DNA of 64,000 bases from Luteibaculum sp964627445 (GTDB lineage Bacteria; Bacteroidota; Bacteroidia; Flavobacteriales_D; Luteibaculaceae): NCBI GenBank assembly GCA_964627445.1, contig CAZVJF010000001.1, forward strand, positions 62,001-126,000, read 5' to 3'. The stretch's first letter is position 1, and each line of letters starts with the position of its first letter. A program made the translations under genes and the position numbers. Shown piece after piece: positions 46,595 through 55,286 of this stretch. The notes under the pieces are model-generated. The model was not told where the DNA came from. It saw only the letters and a list, made by a program, of their open reading frames with translations, and did no database searches.

Positions 46595-47470
46595 ATGAAC
46601 AATACGTACCTGGTTGAGGAACGCGCCCGCGATATTGGGCAATTTATGGTAGGTCGCTTATTGCCTTTTCGCAGAAAAAGACAAGTGGGGCCTTTTACAT
46701 TTATAGACCACATGGGACCCGCGCAGTTGGGCCCTGACAAATACATGGATGTAGACCAACATCCACACATTGGTTTATCCACCCTTACCTATTTGCTAGA
46801 AGGCGCTGTAGAGCACCGAGATAGTACGGGTGCCGTGCAAGTAATTTCGCCTGGCGATGTAGGTTTTATGACGGCCGGAGAAGCCGTTACCCATACCGAA
46901 CGCACGCCACAAAGCATGCGGAATGGTAGCACCTTTACCATGCACGGCTATCAAATTTGGGTGGCTTTGCCCAAAAGTATGGAACACGGCAAGCCCAGTT
47001 TTCAATACATCGCCAAGGACGATTTACCGCGTTGCCACCACCAAAATTTTAATATTACGGTAGTGGCTGGAAAGGCCTTTGGGCTGGAGTCGCCCCTTGA
47101 GGTATACTCTCCACTATTTATGGTAGATATTGAAGGCAACCAGGGTGGACAATTGAAACTGAATGGCGAAGTAACGGGCGAGATAGCCGTAGTTGTGGTA
47201 TCTGGAAAAGTAGAAGCCGATGGCGAACATTTGGGTGTGGGACAAATGCTAATTTCTACCAAGGAAAACCAATGTCCCATTACGTTGGAGCCCAACAGCA
47301 GGGTATTGCTTTTTGGCGGGCAAGCCTTACCCGAAGAGCGCCATTTGTATTGGAATTTTGTAGCCAGCAGCAAAGAGCGCTTGCAAGAAGCCAAAGCACA
47401 GTGGGATAACAAAGAGTTTCCTGTGGTTCCTGGCGATACTACGTATATCCCAGCGCCTAAAATGCGCTAG
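46595..47470 (+). CDS. Pirin-family bicupin protein
   Basis: A 291-residue pirin. The metal-binding block is DQHPHIGLSTLTYLLEGAVEHRDS (about 53-76), with histidines for Fe(II), and the typical GDVGFMTAGEAVTHTERTP follows. The second cupin is degenerate, as usual. Pirins act as quercetinase-like enzymes or redox-responsive cofactors; the natural substrate here is unknown. Divergent from the ABC exporter with 82 bases between starts. Its end overlaps the DUF3857 gene by 4 bases. Confidence 0.92.
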   Translation: MNNTYLVEERARDIGQFMVGRLLPFRRKRQVGPFTFIDHMGPAQLGPDKYMDVDQHPHIGLSTLTYLLEGAVEHRDSTGAVQVISPGDVGFMTAGEAVTHTERTPQSMRNGSTFTMHGYQIWVALPKSMEHGKPSFQYIAKDDLPRCHHQNFNITVVAGKAFGLESPLEVYSPLFMVDIEGNQGGQLKLNGEVTGEIAVVVVSGKVEADGEHLGVGQMLISTKENQCPITLEPNSRVLLFGGQALPEERHLYWNFVASSKERLQEAKAQWDNKEFPVVPGDTTYIPAPKMR

Positions 47471-49413
47471 TCTTCCACGCCATAATACACCACAAGCGGT
47501 ATATCTCTAACCTCCGCATTGATTTGCGGACAAAGATCTTGAAACGCTGTTTTTGTTAACTCCTGTTTTTTGGTTTTGTAGTTATAAGTCAACTTAAGCG
47601 TGTTGTCGGTACCCATCCTACCGAAATAGGAAAAACTAAACGCATCTTCATCCATACGTTTCACTTCTGGGTTGGATGGTATTTTCTTTGGCAGCTTAAT
47701 CTCGGTAATGAGCGAGACATCAGAAGGGTAAGGCAAGCCTACGGGATATTCTTTCTCCTCACAATCTAGCTGATGAAATACTTCATACAAGGTGAGGGGC
47801 TCGTAGCGCATTCGTTTTATTTTACCACGCTCGGTTTCTATCAATTCCCAGGGTTGAGCAATGGCGTAGCTCTCGTAAACGGTAAGCTCATTTTGGTCTC
47901 GGTTATCCTCCATTTTGATATTGCTAGTGGACACAATATTGCTATACAAACGGGCATAGCTTTGCCTAAAATTCTCACTGATATCACGTGGAGAGTAATA
48001 CGAAAATATGTTGCGAAATAAATCTGCATAGTAACCGGTAAACTTTGTAGTCACGGTAAAGGATGCGCCACTGTTTAAATCGGAAGCATCAATGGTCTCA
48101 TGTACTTTGGTTTTACTGGCTACATCTGAAGCTTCGATGTCGGTAAGACCGATATCGTTGCAATTTAAGCGTAAGGCCTTACCAAATTTGGGAAGGTATT
48201 TATTGGTAAAGTTTCCACCTTGTTGGGCTTGGGTTGGATCTATCCAGTACAACTCTCCCATCAACTCAAACCAGGTAATGCAGTGGTTAAACACCTGAGG
48301 TCCTGGAAGCATGGTATGTAATTCGTGGGCTTTTTGCGTGTTTACTAAGGCGGGACCCGCCTTTTTAACTCCCATGGCTTCCAATACCTTTGTAAGGAGC
48401 AAGGACTTGTCTTTGCAATCGCCAAAACGCTGTTTCATTACCTGTTCTGGAGCAAAGGGCTGTATAGAACCGATACCGTTTTCCATGCCCAAATACCGAA
48501 TTTCGTCTTGAATAAAATTGATAGCTACGTTAATTGAATCCAATAAGTCCGCTGCTTGCTGTCCTAAAAAAATATCTTGGAGAATACCGTTCATGTCTCC
48601 CACTGGAATATCGAAAACTCCGTTTGCCCAAGCTGCTATTCCTTTCCAACTGGTTGCGTTGGTCAGTGCGAGGTAGTCGAATGGAAAATACCAAGAAGGT
48701 ACGGTTTCTTCCGGTTCAAAAGCGGGTATATTGCGCTGCACCATGGTATACGATGCCACCTTGCCTCGTCCGTCCTTCGCCACCTGCAAGGCTTCCTCTG
48801 CTAAACCTTTCATCTGCACCTGGTATGGATAGGTAGCGTCCGGCACTATTTTTATGTGGTAGATATCGCAAGGATTGGAGGCTACAATGGGCAACATATG
48901 ATACCGGTAATCTGCAAAAATGGGATTGGTACCTTTTGTGGTGTAACTGTACTCCAAGATATCTCCTACGCGCACATCTTCAATAGGGTAGTACGCAGTA
49001 ATCCTCCCTGTATAAATGGAATTAGCGAGTTGTTCCTCTTGCTGAAGTAGCTTAAAATCTATGTCCTGGGTTTTGTCAATTTCTTGCCCATTTCGAATTA
49101 TTTTAAGCTGATGAAAATCTACGGTTTGGTATGAGCTGTCATAACTTATGTATAGCTCGGAGGCCTGCTGCACACCGGCCCTATTCGTAATTGCTACTGC
49201 CGTTTTTATGTATTCCTCTTTCAGCAAATCATTTCGCTGCAAGGAATATAAGCGACTGTAAAAACCCGATTGTGTGTCGTACGCATTAAAATTGGTTTCG
49301 GCAGGAATAGAGAGGGTATCAATCCAAGTTGGCTCAGACGCAAATTGCAAGTGTTGCGCCATGGTACCCAAAGTGAACAGAAGAGCACCTATAAAGAAAA
49401 ATGATCTAAACAA
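47467..49413 (-). CDS. Exported DUF3857 and transglutaminase-like protein
   Basis: A 648-residue protein with a signal peptide (LFTLGTMAQ) starting at a TTG codon. DUF3857 covers about residues 60-230 (YQTVDFHQLKIIRNGQEI, RVGDILEYSYT); a transglutaminase-like domain follows with the catalytic Cys in QRFGDCKDKSLLL, His in FNHCITW and Asp in WIDPT. This arrangement is common in Bacteroidetes and is thought to act on periplasmic peptides or proteins. A full-consensus promoter (49442-49472) lies 28 bases upstream, which supports the TTG start. Confidence 0.85.
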   Translation of the reverse strand: MFRSFFFIGALLFTLGTMAQHLQFASEPTWIDTLSIPAETNFNAYDTQSGFYSRLYSLQRNDLLKEEYIKTAVAITNRAGVQQASELYISYDSSYQTVDFHQLKIIRNGQEIDKTQDIDFKLLQQEEQLANSIYTGRITAYYPIEDVRVGDILEYSYTTKGTNPIFADYRYHMLPIVASNPCDIYHIKIVPDATYPYQVQMKGLAEEALQVAKDGRGKVASYTMVQRNIPAFEPEETVPSWYFPFDYLALTNATSWKGIAAWANGVFDIPVGDMNGILQDIFLGQQAADLLDSINVAINFIQDEIRYLGMENGIGSIQPFAPEQVMKQRFGDCKDKSLLLTKVLEAMGVKKAGPALVNTQKAHELHTMLPGPQVFNHCITWFELMGELYWIDPTQAQQGGNFTNKYLPKFGKALRLNCNDIGLTDIEASDVASKTKVHETIDASDLNSGASFTVTTKFTGYYADLFRNIFSYYSPRDISENFRQSYARLYSNIVSTSNIKMEDNRDQNELTVYESYAIAQPWELIETERGKIKRMRYEPLTLYEVFHQLDCEEKEYPVGLPYPSDVSLITEIKLPKKIPSNPEVKRMDEDAFSFSYFGRMGTDNTLKLTYNYKTKKQELTKTAFQDLCPQINAEVRDIPLVVYYGVED

Positions 49414-49441
49414 AATAGCAGTAGATAAATTAATACTCGAT

Positions 49442-49472
49442 CAAACATAATTCAAAAGGCTTCAAAATCAAA
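49442..49472 (-). promoter_or_regulatory. Promoter TTTG-N19-TATGTTTG of the DUF3857 gene
   Basis: On the minus strand, TATGTTTG (complement of 49442-49449) with TTTG (complement of 49469-49472) 19 bases upstream. Both match consensus. Distance to the TTG start is 28 bases. Confidence 0.65.
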
Positions 49473-49706
49473 CAACATAGGTGTTTCAAAAAAAGGTATC
49501 CAATCTCGCTACCCTCACCATAGTTCCTTAAGAAGATAACTGGATGCAATCAATTTTCTTTCTTGCGCTATGTACTCACGCTCCACATTCTGGGTCCCCC
49601 TAAGGCACATCCAGCAAAAGCTATTTGCAATACCTTGCAGATATTGGTGAATAACTTTGTGGACACCCTAGTGTTGGTTTTACAGCCAACCCAACCTGCT
49701 TTTCCC

Positions 49707-49714
49707 TACCTTTG
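49707..49714 (+). promoter_or_regulatory. Promoter -7 box TACCTTTG of the 49745 gene
   Basis: Exact TAnnTTTG, 30 bases before the preferred ATG at 49745. The longer frame begins at 49712, inside this box, which argues for the shorter start. Confidence 0.5.
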
Positions 49715-49744
49715 CAGCTCGCCAGCAAAGAGTCTTTTACCATT

Positions 49745-50284
49745 ATGCTCAGTCTTTTCGGAAAGAAAAAAATTGCAGAAAGCAACGTTGCCAACATTGT
49801 AGTGAACTACATGTTTCGCTGTGTAGAAAATGGCTTCCCCGATTTGGTAGAGATTGTGCAACACACCCCAGAATTTGAAGCTACTCCTTCCATTAATGAA
49901 AAGGAAATGGAAGACCTGCTCATGATCGTTTTGGTGGGAAACCTCAACTTTTTGCCCATCTATCTGGAACCCGAGCAAGAAAAGCGCATTCGCACCAAGG
50001 TATTAGAGAAATTTGCCCTGGCTACCGAGATTGAAGTAGATGAGCTACTGGCCAAGGTAAAGGAGTACAAAGAGTTTATGGTGCGGGTAAACCACCCTTC
50101 TAAAAATATGGTCTATGCCATGTCTAAGGCCTTTTTTAGAAAATACGACCTCAACGATTACCAAGAAGATTTCTTCAAAAGCCAAAAGGTACCCAACCCA
50201 CTAATCCAAAAGCGCCTGGATGCCGTAATGACCCAGTTTATTTTTAACTGGGAGGAGTTTATAGATAAGTATAAGATTACTTAG
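49745..50284 (+). CDS. Conserved hypothetical protein
   Basis: A 179-residue soluble, all-helical acidic protein (SNVANIVVNYMFRCVENGFPDLVEIV, EKRIRTKVLEKFALATEIEVDELLAKVKEYKEF), with no motif I recognise. The start MLSLFGKKKIAES gives a short basic N-terminus. Monocistronic, between the divergent DUF3857 gene and a convergent four-gene operon. Function unknown. Confidence 0.75.
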   Translation: MLSLFGKKKIAESNVANIVVNYMFRCVENGFPDLVEIVQHTPEFEATPSINEKEMEDLLMIVLVGNLNFLPIYLEPEQEKRIRTKVLEKFALATEIEVDELLAKVKEYKEFMVRVNHPSKNMVYAMSKAFFRKYDLNDYQEDFFKSQKVPNPLIQKRLDAVMTQFIFNWEEFIDKYKIT

Positions 50285-50363
50285 GGAGTAGCTAGAGCTA
50301 CAGTGAAATGCTGAGTTTTTGGTGTTTAAAAATACAGCACTTGGAATGGACCCGAAACAAAAA

Positions 50364-50387
50364 AGCAGCCGATTTATCCCGGCCGCT
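50364..50387 (-). terminator. Terminator of the hemE-lhgO operon
   Basis: On the minus strand, AGCGGCCG pairs with CGGCTGCT (one G-T wobble) across an 8-base loop (plus coordinates 50364-50371 and 50380-50387) and is followed by a T run (complement of the A tract 50357-50364). It lies about 30 bases past the lhgO stop. Confidence 0.75.
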
Positions 50388-50415
50388 TCCATAACACTTT
50401 TATTAAAACCAACCC

Positions 50416-51645
50416 CTACCCTTTCACCAGCGCCTCCAGATTAAACTTCTCCGCTGCCATGTTGGTCACGGTATTTCCAATGGCTAGCGAGGCTGTAGCT
50501 GCAGGAGATGGCGCATTGAGCACATGGATGTTATTATCGCTGTAGGCAATGCGGAAATCATCGCGGGTATCGCCATCCTGGCTTAGCAACAAGGCACGTA
50601 CTCCGCTTCGGCCTGGACGTATATCATCCATTTCTAAGCTGGGAATTAGCCGCTGCAGTGTTCCCAAAAATCTACGCTTGGAAAAGGCTCTGCGGTATTC
50701 GTTAATTCCAAACGACATGTTTTGGAAAAACAGTTTCCAGGTACCTTTGTAGCTCAGTGCATCTACGGTATCTTTTAAATCGAAATCGGTTTTGCCATAG
50801 CCCTCGCGCTTAAAGGTAAACACGGCATTGGGGCCGCATTCTATTTCTCCGTTGGTCATGCGGGTAAAGTGCACGCCCAGAAATGGAAAAGCGGGGTCTG
50901 GAACCGGGTAAATAAGGTGTTTTACCTTGTGGTGGCCTTTCTCGGTAAGTTCGTAGTAATCGCCACGGAAGCCCACTACTTTTTCTTTTAGATCTACCCC
51001 GTCTTTTAAGGCCATTTTATCGGCCCACAAACCGGCACAAAACACCACGTGCTTCGATTGAATTTTGCGCTTGGTAGTGATGATGATATTTTGCTCGCCC
51101 TCGCGACCTACGCCTTTTACTTCCTCGCCCAAAAACAAAGCCGACTTTGAGTTTAGCCCCTGGCCTACTTCCACCATCTTGGCGGTAGCTTGCCTAAAAT
51201 TGATGATACCGGTTACAGGAACGCGAATACCGGCAACCCCCTCGCAAAAGGGTTCTATTTCTTTGATCTGATCTGCAGTAATTTTCTCAATGCCCTCAAT
51301 GCCATTTTCTTGACCAATGCCAAAGATTTTGTCCAGGAAAGGGAGCTCGCGGTTTTCGGCTGCTACTACCACTTTACCACACACATCGTGGTCTACTTTG
51401 TGCTCTTGAGCAAACTTGACCAATTCTTTCCTTCCAGCCACACAATGCGTAGCTTTTTGCGAGCCGGGCTTGTAATACAAACCGCTATGGATAACGCCCG
51501 AGTTATTCCCCGTTTGATGCGCTGCCAAAGAATCTTCTTTTTCTACCAACGCAATGGCCAGTTGTGGAAATCGACTGCACAATTTGTAAAAGGTAGCAGC
51601 TCCTACGATTCCACCACCTACTACCGTAATGTCAAAAGATTGCAT
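50416..51645 (-). CDS. lhgO: L-2-hydroxyglutarate oxidase/dehydrogenase LhgO
   Basis: A 409-residue FAD-dependent enzyme of the DAO fold that oxidises L-2-hydroxyglutarate to 2-oxoglutarate, a clean-up of a side product of TCA dehydrogenases. N-terminal FAD motif VVGGGIVGAATFYKL (8-22), then QTGNNSGVIHSGLYYKPGS, conserved in LhgO/YgaF, and the C-terminal FAD site ALLLSQDGDTRDDFRI with NAPSPAATASLAIG. Fourth and last gene of the hemE operon, 3 bases after the transporter gene. Confidence 0.93.
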   Translation of the reverse strand: MQSFDITVVGGGIVGAATFYKLCSRFPQLAIALVEKEDSLAAHQTGNNSGVIHSGLYYKPGSQKATHCVAGRKELVKFAQEHKVDHDVCGKVVVAAENRELPFLDKIFGIGQENGIEGIEKITADQIKEIEPFCEGVAGIRVPVTGIINFRQATAKMVEVGQGLNSKSALFLGEEVKGVGREGEQNIIITTKRKIQSKHVVFCAGLWADKMALKDGVDLKEKVVGFRGDYYELTEKGHHKVKHLIYPVPDPAFPFLGVHFTRMTNGEIECGPNAVFTFKREGYGKTDFDLKDTVDALSYKGTWKLFFQNMSFGINEYRRAFSKRRFLGTLQRLIPSLEMDDIRPGRSGVRALLLSQDGDTRDDFRIAYSDNNIHVLNAPSPAATASLAIGNTVTNMAAEKFNLEALVKG

Positions 51646-51648
51646 GTG

Positions 51649-52950
51649 TTACTTTTTAAGAAATGCTCGCTCTTCTTTGGGCATACTCAAAAGGAGTATT
51701 AATCCCCCCACGAAAAAAATTATGAGCGCAAAGATACTGTTTCGCATACTACCGGTAAGCTGCTCAATAGTTCCATAACTAAGAATTCCGATTACTAATC
51801 CTACCTTTTCTGCGATGTCGTAAAAACTAAAGTAAGATGCGGTGTCCTTGGTCTCCGGAAGTAATTTACTATAGGTAGAACGCGACAAGGATTGCACGCC
51901 CCCCATAACCAATCCTACCACACCAGCAATGCAGTAAAAGTGAATGGGTGTGGTAACGCCCAATGCAGCCACACACAAAATGCACCACACCAAGAGTACC
52001 CATGCCAGCGCTTTTACGTTGCCAATTTTACCGCTAAGCCACGCCACCCCACGAGAACCGGGACTGGCAATAAGCTGAATAATGAGGACAGAAACTATCA
52101 ATCCTGTAGTTTTTGCTTCCTCGCTGGGCCAGGAAACCTCTTTGGTACCAAAGTACACGGCCATGAGCATTACGGTTTGCACGCCCATGCTAAAAACAAA
52201 AAACGCGCTGAGGTAGCGTTTGAGTCTCGGGGTTTCTTTAAGGCGCTTCCACACATCCATAAGCTCTTTAAAACCCTTAGTAAAAATGCTGGTGTTGTCT
52301 GGAATTGCTACAGGGTATTCGGGAATACGACTTACGCACCAAAATCCAAACCCTGCCCACCAAACTGCTGTAATGGCGAAGGAAATGCGAGCATCCATTC
52401 CTGCTCCCATGATCAGTGCTAAACAAACCACCAGCAACAAGGAGCTACCAATGTACCCCATGGAGTAGCCTTTGGCGCTCAACACATCTTGCTCTTCTTT
52501 GTTGGCCAAAAGCGGCAAAAAGCCATTGTAAAAAACCAGGGAGCACCAAAAGCCCAATCCAGCCAAAAGGTAGATGAGCATGCTTACCTCGAGGTAGGCC
52601 ATATCAAAGGCCATGAGCCCCACGCAAGAGGCAGATCCAAGCACAAAAAAAAGTTTTAAGAAAAACTTTTTGCGCTGGGTAAAATCGGCTATCCCGCTCA
52701 GCAAAGGCGATAAGAGCGATACCAGGATAAACATGGCCGCGCTCACGTAACTGACCAATGCCGTGTTTACCACCTCAAAACCAAAGAAGCTTACCAGGTC
52801 GGAAACCTTATTGCCATCGGCATCGAAGGTGGTGCTAATTTTTTCGTAGAAAATGGGGAAAATGGCCGTGGTAATTACGAGTGGATATACCGAGTTGGCC
52901 CAATCGTACATTACCCAAGCCTTCTTGGCTTTTGCGGTAGCTACACTCAC
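51649..52950 (-). CDS. UMF1/Atg22-like MFS transporter
   Basis: A 433-residue transporter with about twelve helices. The start KKAWVMYDWANSVYPLVITTAIFPIFYEKI is the UMF1-family signature (vacuole effluxer Atg22-like), and the R-x-x-x-G motif between helices is present. Substrate unknown; Atg22 exports amino acids in yeast. GTG start overlapping the previous stop by 4 bases (GTGA) and followed by lhgO, so a metabolite transporter linked to the operon is likely. Confidence 0.9.
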   Translation of the reverse strand: MSVATAKAKKAWVMYDWANSVYPLVITTAIFPIFYEKISTTFDADGNKVSDLVSFFGFEVVNTALVSYVSAAMFILVSLLSPLLSGIADFTQRKKFFLKLFFVLGSASCVGLMAFDMAYLEVSMLIYLLAGLGFWCSLVFYNGFLPLLANKEEQDVLSAKGYSMGYIGSSLLLVVCLALIMGAGMDARISFAITAVWWAGFGFWCVSRIPEYPVAIPDNTSIFTKGFKELMDVWKRLKETPRLKRYLSAFFVFSMGVQTVMLMAVYFGTKEVSWPSEEAKTTGLIVSVLIIQLIASPGSRGVAWLSGKIGNVKALAWVLLVWCILCVAALGVTTPIHFYCIAGVVGLVMGGVQSLSRSTYSKLLPETKDTASYFSFYDIAEKVGLVIGILSYGTIEQLTGSMRNSIFALIIFFVGGLILLLSMPKEERAFLKK

Positions 52951-54059
52951 AGGGTTTTTACCTTAAACATTACTTGAGCTGCTTCGGAATCTCCTCCTGC
53001 AGCCACCGTGAGTCTTTTCTCGTCTACCTTTTGTTCGACCAGGTATTTCTTTACCGCTTCGGCACGCAGTTTAGCCAGGTTTTTGATTTTGGGGTTGTTC
53101 ATCCCTTTTTTCATTTCTTCCTTACTAATGTAACCGGTTACCATTAAGCGCAAACCAGAGTCTAGATTGATGTACTTGAGAATTTCTTCGATACCCTCTT
53201 GGTTGGGATCCAACTCAAAGGCCTCGTTTTCAAAGCGTACGCTTACTTTTTCTATTTGGTCGTGCACCTCAGACTCCGATACGTTAGAGCTCACGGTAGA
53301 TTTCACGATTTTAGGCGTATCCACAAACACCTCTTTTTCGCAGTTGCACTCCTCGCCCTCTTGCAATGGGCGCACTTCAACCGCATCGATGTAGTAATAC
53401 GCGTAGCTTTCCTGGCGTCCGCGGTAATCCCCTGGGCGTTTTACCTTTTTGTCTTCAATAACTTTCTCGGTTGCAAAAACACCAATGGTTATAAAGTTTT
53501 CGGTGCCGTCTGCGGTGTATACGTTGCACAGATCGTCCCAGTATAGCTGGCGCGTAACAATAACAGGCTTATCTAGAGTTACGTGGGGTTTCATGAGAAT
53601 GCTGTAACTCATATCGCCCATTTCAAACTGTTCTTCACTAAACACGGCAGCTACATCGGAGATGGCGTATTTGGAGTTCTCCGAAAGGCTTTGTTGTAGC
53701 TTTACGCAGTATTTTTTGCCAGGCTCCAGGGTTTTAGTAAGCGTACCGGTTAAGTAATTGCGAGGCTCTTTGTCTTTGTCTACAAAAGCCTTAATACCCG
53801 CGTAGTTATTGCCATCGTACGGTTTCTCTTTTCCATAGAGGTTTTCGGGTGTTTTGGCTTCGTCAATTTTTGCCTCGGGTGTAAATAAGTCTGCTGCTAC
53901 CCCTGTGGCACTCGACCATCCTTTGGCTGAAGTAATGGATCCCATTTCTTTCACCTTATCATCTAGGATTTCGAAACTGGGATTGACTACGAGATTTTCC
54001 TGTGCGCTTCCGGAAATATAAAATGCGGTGAGAAACGCACCAAGCAGCAGCTTTTTCAT
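52947..54059 (-). CDS. Exported protein with carbohydrate-binding-like and OmpA-like domains
   Basis: A 370-residue protein with a signal peptide (YISGSAQ). Residues 20-230 form a jelly-roll-like module starting ENLVVNPSFE; a linker follows; residues 265-370 are an OmpA-like domain (SVRFENEAFELDPNQEGIEEILKYI ... LAKLRAEAVKKYLVEQKVDEKRL). The diaminopimelate-contacting aspartate in the usual GHTD is not present (the place reads TGYISK), while the LRAEAV arginine is kept, so peptidoglycan binding is uncertain. Genes upstream and downstream are heme synthesis and a transporter. Confidence 0.83.
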   Translation of the reverse strand: MKKLLLGAFLTAFYISGSAQENLVVNPSFEILDDKVKEMGSITSAKGWSSATGVAADLFTPEAKIDEAKTPENLYGKEKPYDGNNYAGIKAFVDKDKEPRNYLTGTLTKTLEPGKKYCVKLQQSLSENSKYAISDVAAVFSEEQFEMGDMSYSILMKPHVTLDKPVIVTRQLYWDDLCNVYTADGTENFITIGVFATEKVIEDKKVKRPGDYRGRQESYAYYYIDAVEVRPLQEGEECNCEKEVFVDTPKIVKSTVSSNVSESEVHDQIEKVSVRFENEAFELDPNQEGIEEILKYINLDSGLRLMVTGYISKEEMKKGMNNPKIKNLAKLRAEAVKKYLVEQKVDEKRLTVAAGGDSEAAQVMFKVKTL

Positions 54060-54068
54060 TGTAATGGG

Positions 54069-55082
54069 TTATTGGTTTTTAACAGTGTCTACAAGCAGTT
54101 TCAGGTGTTCTTTAGGTGTATCGGGATACACGCCATGGCCCAAGTTAAAAATGTATCGCTGTTTACCGAAACGCGTCAACATTTCTTTGGCGGCATTTTC
54201 TATTACCTGAGGCTCAGCATAAAGAACGCAGGGATCTAAATTTCCTTGCAGTGTTTTATTTCCTACCATTTTTCGTGCCAACTCGGGTTTTACGCCCCAG
54301 TCTAAACCTAATACTTGACAATTCAGTCCTGCCATTTCCTCCAAGGAAAACCAAGCGCCCTTAGCAAAAACGGTAACCGGGACTTCATTTATAGCGTCAC
54401 AAATTTGCTGGATGTACGGCAGGGCAAAAGCATTAAACATTTCGGGACTTAAAATTCCGGCCCAAGAATCAAATACCTGTACCAGATTGGCTCCCGCGTT
54501 TATTTGCGTTTTAAGATAGGTGATGGTAAAATCGGTTATCTTTTGCAACAGCTTGTGCGATGCTTGCGGGTTTTTGTACAACCACGCCTTGGCTTTGGAG
54601 AAGGTTTTACTACCCTGCCCCTCTATCATATAAGTGAAAATGGTAAAGGGCGCACCCGCAAATCCAATGAGTGGAACGCGGTCGTTCAATACCTTTTTGG
54701 TCTCCTGCAAGGCCAGGGTAACATACTCCAGGCTTTCCTCAACGCCATCTACTTGCAAGGCATCAATGTCTTTTTCTGACTGGATGGGATTGGGAAAAAC
54801 CGGTCCACGCGATTCTACCATTTCGTAGTCGCAGCCCATGGCCTCGGGAACTACCAAAATATCGCTAAAGATGATGGCCGCATCTACGCCTAAAATATCT
54901 ACCGGTTGCACGGTAACCTCGGCTGCTAGCTGAGGGTGCTTTACCAACTCTTTAAATCCACCCACACTGGCGCGTACTTCTCTATATTCGGGCAGGGCTC
55001 TACCTGCTTGGCGCATCAACCAAATGGGAGCGCGCTCTACCTCTTCACCGCGTGCGGCTCTAAGCAATAAATCGTTCTGCAT
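54069..55082 (-). CDS. hemE: Uroporphyrinogen decarboxylase
   Basis: A 337-residue TIM-barrel enzyme that removes four carboxyl groups from uroporphyrinogen III to give coproporphyrinogen III in heme synthesis. PIWLMRQAGRALPEYR carries the substrate-binding Arg and Asp/Glu residues, FSDILVVPEAMGCDYEM has the catalytic aspartate, and GFAGAPFTIFTYMIEG and FNLGHGVYPDTP complete the family. First gene of a four-gene operon (gaps 9, -4 and 3). Confidence 0.96.
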   Translation of the reverse strand: MQNDLLLRAARGEEVERAPIWLMRQAGRALPEYREVRASVGGFKELVKHPQLAAEVTVQPVDILGVDAAIIFSDILVVPEAMGCDYEMVESRGPVFPNPIQSEKDIDALQVDGVEESLEYVTLALQETKKVLNDRVPLIGFAGAPFTIFTYMIEGQGSKTFSKAKAWLYKNPQASHKLLQKITDFTITYLKTQINAGANLVQVFDSWAGILSPEMFNAFALPYIQQICDAINEVPVTVFAKGAWFSLEEMAGLNCQVLGLDWGVKPELARKMVGNKTLQGNLDPCVLYAEPQVIENAAKEMLTRFGKQRYIFNLGHGVYPDTPKEHLKLLVDTVKNQ

Positions 55083-55286
55083 ACGGGGCTAAAGTACGTA
55101 AGAATTGGGTGGACTGCTTTTTTACAAGTGCAATTAAAATGATTAATTAATTTTGGCTTTGTAAAAAAATCAAGAAACTAGTTAAAAAGAAGGCAGAATA
55201 GACAGAGAAAGACCGTACTGGAACATTCTTTTTTAACGCATCATTAAAGCGACTCCTGTTTTTACTCGAAAAAAAATTTTTGAACC

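Larger units (their letters stand above)
49414..49744. other. 331-base intergenic region between divergent genes
   Basis: Contains the two divergent promoters listed separately (49442-49472 minus, 49707-49714 plus). Between them, 49500-49700 holds no reading frame with coding character. I noticed a short inverted repeat GTTGG/CCAAC (about 49673-49690) and no tRNA or riboswitch fold I could recognise. Confidence 0.4.

Noticed and set aside
49654..49669. DnaA-box-like TGTGGA in the 331-base gap
   Set aside because: It matches only six of nine bases, stands alone, and no AT-rich unwinding region or dnaA gene is adjacent, so no origin is proposed.
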